Shown piece by piece: positions 6,968-7,561 of a stretch of 7,561 nucleotides of DNA. The DNA is from Candidatus Heimdallarchaeota archaeon (GTDB taxonomy: Archaea; Asgardarchaeota; Heimdallarchaeia; Heimdallarchaeales; Kariarchaeaceae), in the NCBI GenBank assembly GCA_022574115.1, contig JACZSS010000115.1, forward strand, positions 1-7,561, given 5' to 3'. The translations under genes were made by a program, and so were the position numbers. The stretch's first letter is position 1. Every line of letters begins with the position of its first letter. The notes under the pieces were generated by a model. It was given only the letters and a program-made list of their open reading frames with translations, was not told the origin of the DNA and did not search any database.

Positions 6968-7087
6968 CTGAGAATATGTTGAATGGGTTAGGTATGGAAG
7001 CCAGTCTGACTGATCTATAACTACGGTATAGATAGATTGCTCAACGATAGCAAATATGAATTGATTGTCTTATCTTACTATGCATAG
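6958..7087 (+). pseudogene. Possible remnant or very small gene with own promoter
   Basis: An A/T-rich TATA-like stretch (6917-6928) stands about 35 bp before an ATG at 6958, which is preceded by AGGGGA. The ORF gives 'MDITENMLNGLGMEASLTDL' and stops at 7018-7020 (TAA). The next frame continues from about 7012 as 'LIYNYGIDRLLNDSKYELIV' and on to a TAG at 7085-7087. The two join with a one-base shift. The second part is loosely like the N-terminus of the nearby TPR protein ('FFDLFTNAKYKLII'). It may be a decayed paralogue, the start of a lost regulator, or a chance small ORF. Confidence 0.25.
7013..7033 (+). promoter_or_regulatory. Inverted repeat ATCTATA-N7-TATAGAT
   Basis: Two perfect 7-bp arms (7013-7019 and 7027-7033) are separated by seven bases. 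The shape fits a dimeric regulator's operator or a weak RNA hairpin. It sits about 80 bp upstream of the probable TATA box of the oxidoreductase gene. Confidence 0.3.
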
Positions 7088-7113
7088 TTAAAGTGAAATT
7101 GTCTCACGTCAAA

Positions 7114-7123
7114 TTTTTATACT
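7114..7123 (+). promoter_or_regulatory. Probable TATA box of the oxidoreductase gene
   Basis: TTTTTATACT is the best TATA-like element before the downstream gene and predicts a transcript start near 7144. That would leave a leader of about 90 nt, unlike the very short leaders inferred for the other genes here. The leader contains a palindrome and two tiny ORFs. Confidence 0.4.
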
Positions 7124-7178
7124 AGGGGTGGACAAACAAACTGTTATTCAGTATGGTTACACAAACTATCATCAGTCG

Positions 7179-7232
7179 ATGCCTTTGAAGAAAGGTACAA
7201 GTGTACCTACGAAATCATTAATTGTTCACTAA
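7179..7232 (+). CDS. Upstream ORF overlapping the oxidoreductase start (17 codons)
   Basis: The ORF reads 'MPLKKGTSVPTKSLIVH' and its TAA shares a base with the oxidoreductase ATG (TAATG). This arrangement allows termination-reinitiation coupling. Another 11-codon ORF ('MVTQTIISRCL') starts at 7153, near the predicted transcript start. No RBS stands out for either, and no homologue is recognised, so translation is speculative. Confidence 0.2.
   Translation: MPLKKGTSVPTKSLIVH
7194..7207 (+). promoter_or_regulatory. Perfect palindrome GGTACA-AG-TGTACC
   Basis: Two 6-bp arms form a perfect inverted repeat with a 2-bp spacer, 24 bp before the oxidoreductase ATG. It looks like an operator for a dimeric winged-helix regulator, or could act as a short hairpin in the leader. 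Its position downstream of the likely TATA box fits a roadblock-type repressor site. Confidence 0.4.
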
Positions 7233-7561
7233 TGGCAAAAAGAGCTCCCACGAAAGTTGGCGGATTAAGCTCAATGAAATATACTTTTAGAATGGCAAAA
7301 AAATCCGGTAATGTCAAACAATTTGTTCAACGCTTACGCTCAAGAAATACCTGTAAAGCTTGTGCACTTGGAATGAGTGGCATGAAAAATGAGCGAGGTG
7401 AGGGACTTCAAGTTTGTAAAAAATCTATGCAAGCGACAATGCAGGATATGCAACCTGCCCTAAGCGAACAATTTTTCAAGAATCATTCCATCGAGGAGCT
7501 CAAAAGGCTCTCTGGTAGAGATTTGGAAGCTTCTGGTAGACTAGTGTTTCCGGTTGTTGCG
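7232..7561 (+). CDS. Molybdopterin oxidoreductase, FDH-alpha-like, N-terminal part
   Basis: These 110 codons run off the right edge. The segment 'TCKACALGMSGMKNERGEGL' (residues 40-59) followed by 'VCKKS' (61-65) and 'MQDMQPALSEQFF' matches the N-terminus of a branch of molybdopterin oxidoreductases related to formate dehydrogenase alpha (FdhF/YdeP, DMSO reductase superfamily). Cysteines 41, 44 and 62 are the likely cluster or cofactor-site ligands of this branch. A later segment, 'IEELKRLSGRDLEASGRL', also fits the family as I know it. Most of the protein, including the Mo-bis-MGD domains, lies outside the window, so electron donor and substrate cannot be inferred. No twin-arginine signal is seen, so it is probably cytoplasmic. 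The ATG at 7232 is the first usual start codon in a frame open from 7097. An upstream palindrome suggests regulation. Confidence 0.75.
   Translation, partial: MAKRAPTKVGGLSSMKYTFRMAKKSGNVKQFVQRLRSRNTCKACALGMSGMKNERGEGLQVCKKSMQATMQDMQPALSEQFFKNHSIEELKRLSGRDLEASGRLVFPVVA

Larger units (their letters stand above)
6610..7231. other. Long intergenic region with short repeats and promoters
   Basis: About 620 bp lie between two divergent genes, with stops in all frames and no ORF resembling a known protein. I find no tRNA or rRNA-like fold and no transposon ends. It contains the TPR promoter, a small ORF with TATA and RBS (from 6958), two inverted repeats (7013-7033 and 7194-7207), short direct repeats, and a probable promoter and leader for the downstream oxidoreductase. 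The remainder (about 6650-6830) is plain A/T-rich sequence. Confidence 0.6.

Noticed and set aside
6610..7231. tRNA, riboswitch, CRISPR or transposon ends in the long intergenic region
   Set aside because: No cloverleaf-type sequence, no regularly spaced repeats and no terminal inverted repeats with target duplications were found by eye.

Overview
This AT-rich window looks archaeal, and an Asgard (Heimdallarchaeia-like) origin is my best inference. The reasons are TATA-like boxes placed so that most transcripts would have almost no leader, frequent TTG/GTG starts, and a response regulator joined to a C-terminal domain opening with an 'FDDIIGP' signature of the longin/roadblock-like kind common in Asgard proteomes. 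No rRNA, tRNA, CRISPR array or transposase gene is visible, so the taxonomic call is tentative.

Layout. Positions 1-484 (minus) hold the N-terminal part of a MobA-like nucleotidyltransferase that runs off the left edge. Its reading frame is whole only if one A of a five-A run is ignored. Positions 573-2024 (minus) encode a 483-residue receiver-domain protein with a helical middle and the C-terminal longin-like module. A 132-bp divergent promoter region follows. It carries back-to-back TATA boxes and an unexplained perfect Shine-Dalgarno sequence. Positions 2157-3818 (plus) encode glutamine-dependent NAD+ synthetase (nadE), followed 70 bp later by a 12-segment MFS transporter (3889-5247). The transporter overlaps tail-to-tail by 9 bp with a TPR-repeat protein on the minus strand (5239-6609). 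The TPR protein is split by an in-frame TAG that falls inside one TPR repeat.

Positions 6610-7231 are about 620 bp with no convincing full-length gene, which is long for such a genome. They hold a short ORF or gene remnant with its own promoter and RBS, two inverted repeats, two sets of short direct repeats and tiny upstream ORFs. They lead into the first 110 codons of a molybdopterin oxidoreductase (formate-dehydrogenase-alpha-like, FdhF/YdeP type) that leaves the window at the right edge.

How the genes relate. nadE and the MFS gene are co-directional and could share a transcript. The response regulator and the TPR protein are probable signalling or scaffold proteins of unknown partners. 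The oxidoreductase would need a molybdenum cofactor, but nothing here links the left-edge nucleotidyltransferase to that cofactor. I see no clearly new multi-gene defence or mobile system. The most interesting points are the receiver/longin-like fusion, the TAG-split TPR gene, the frameshifted nucleotidyltransferase, and the structured leader in front of the oxidoreductase.
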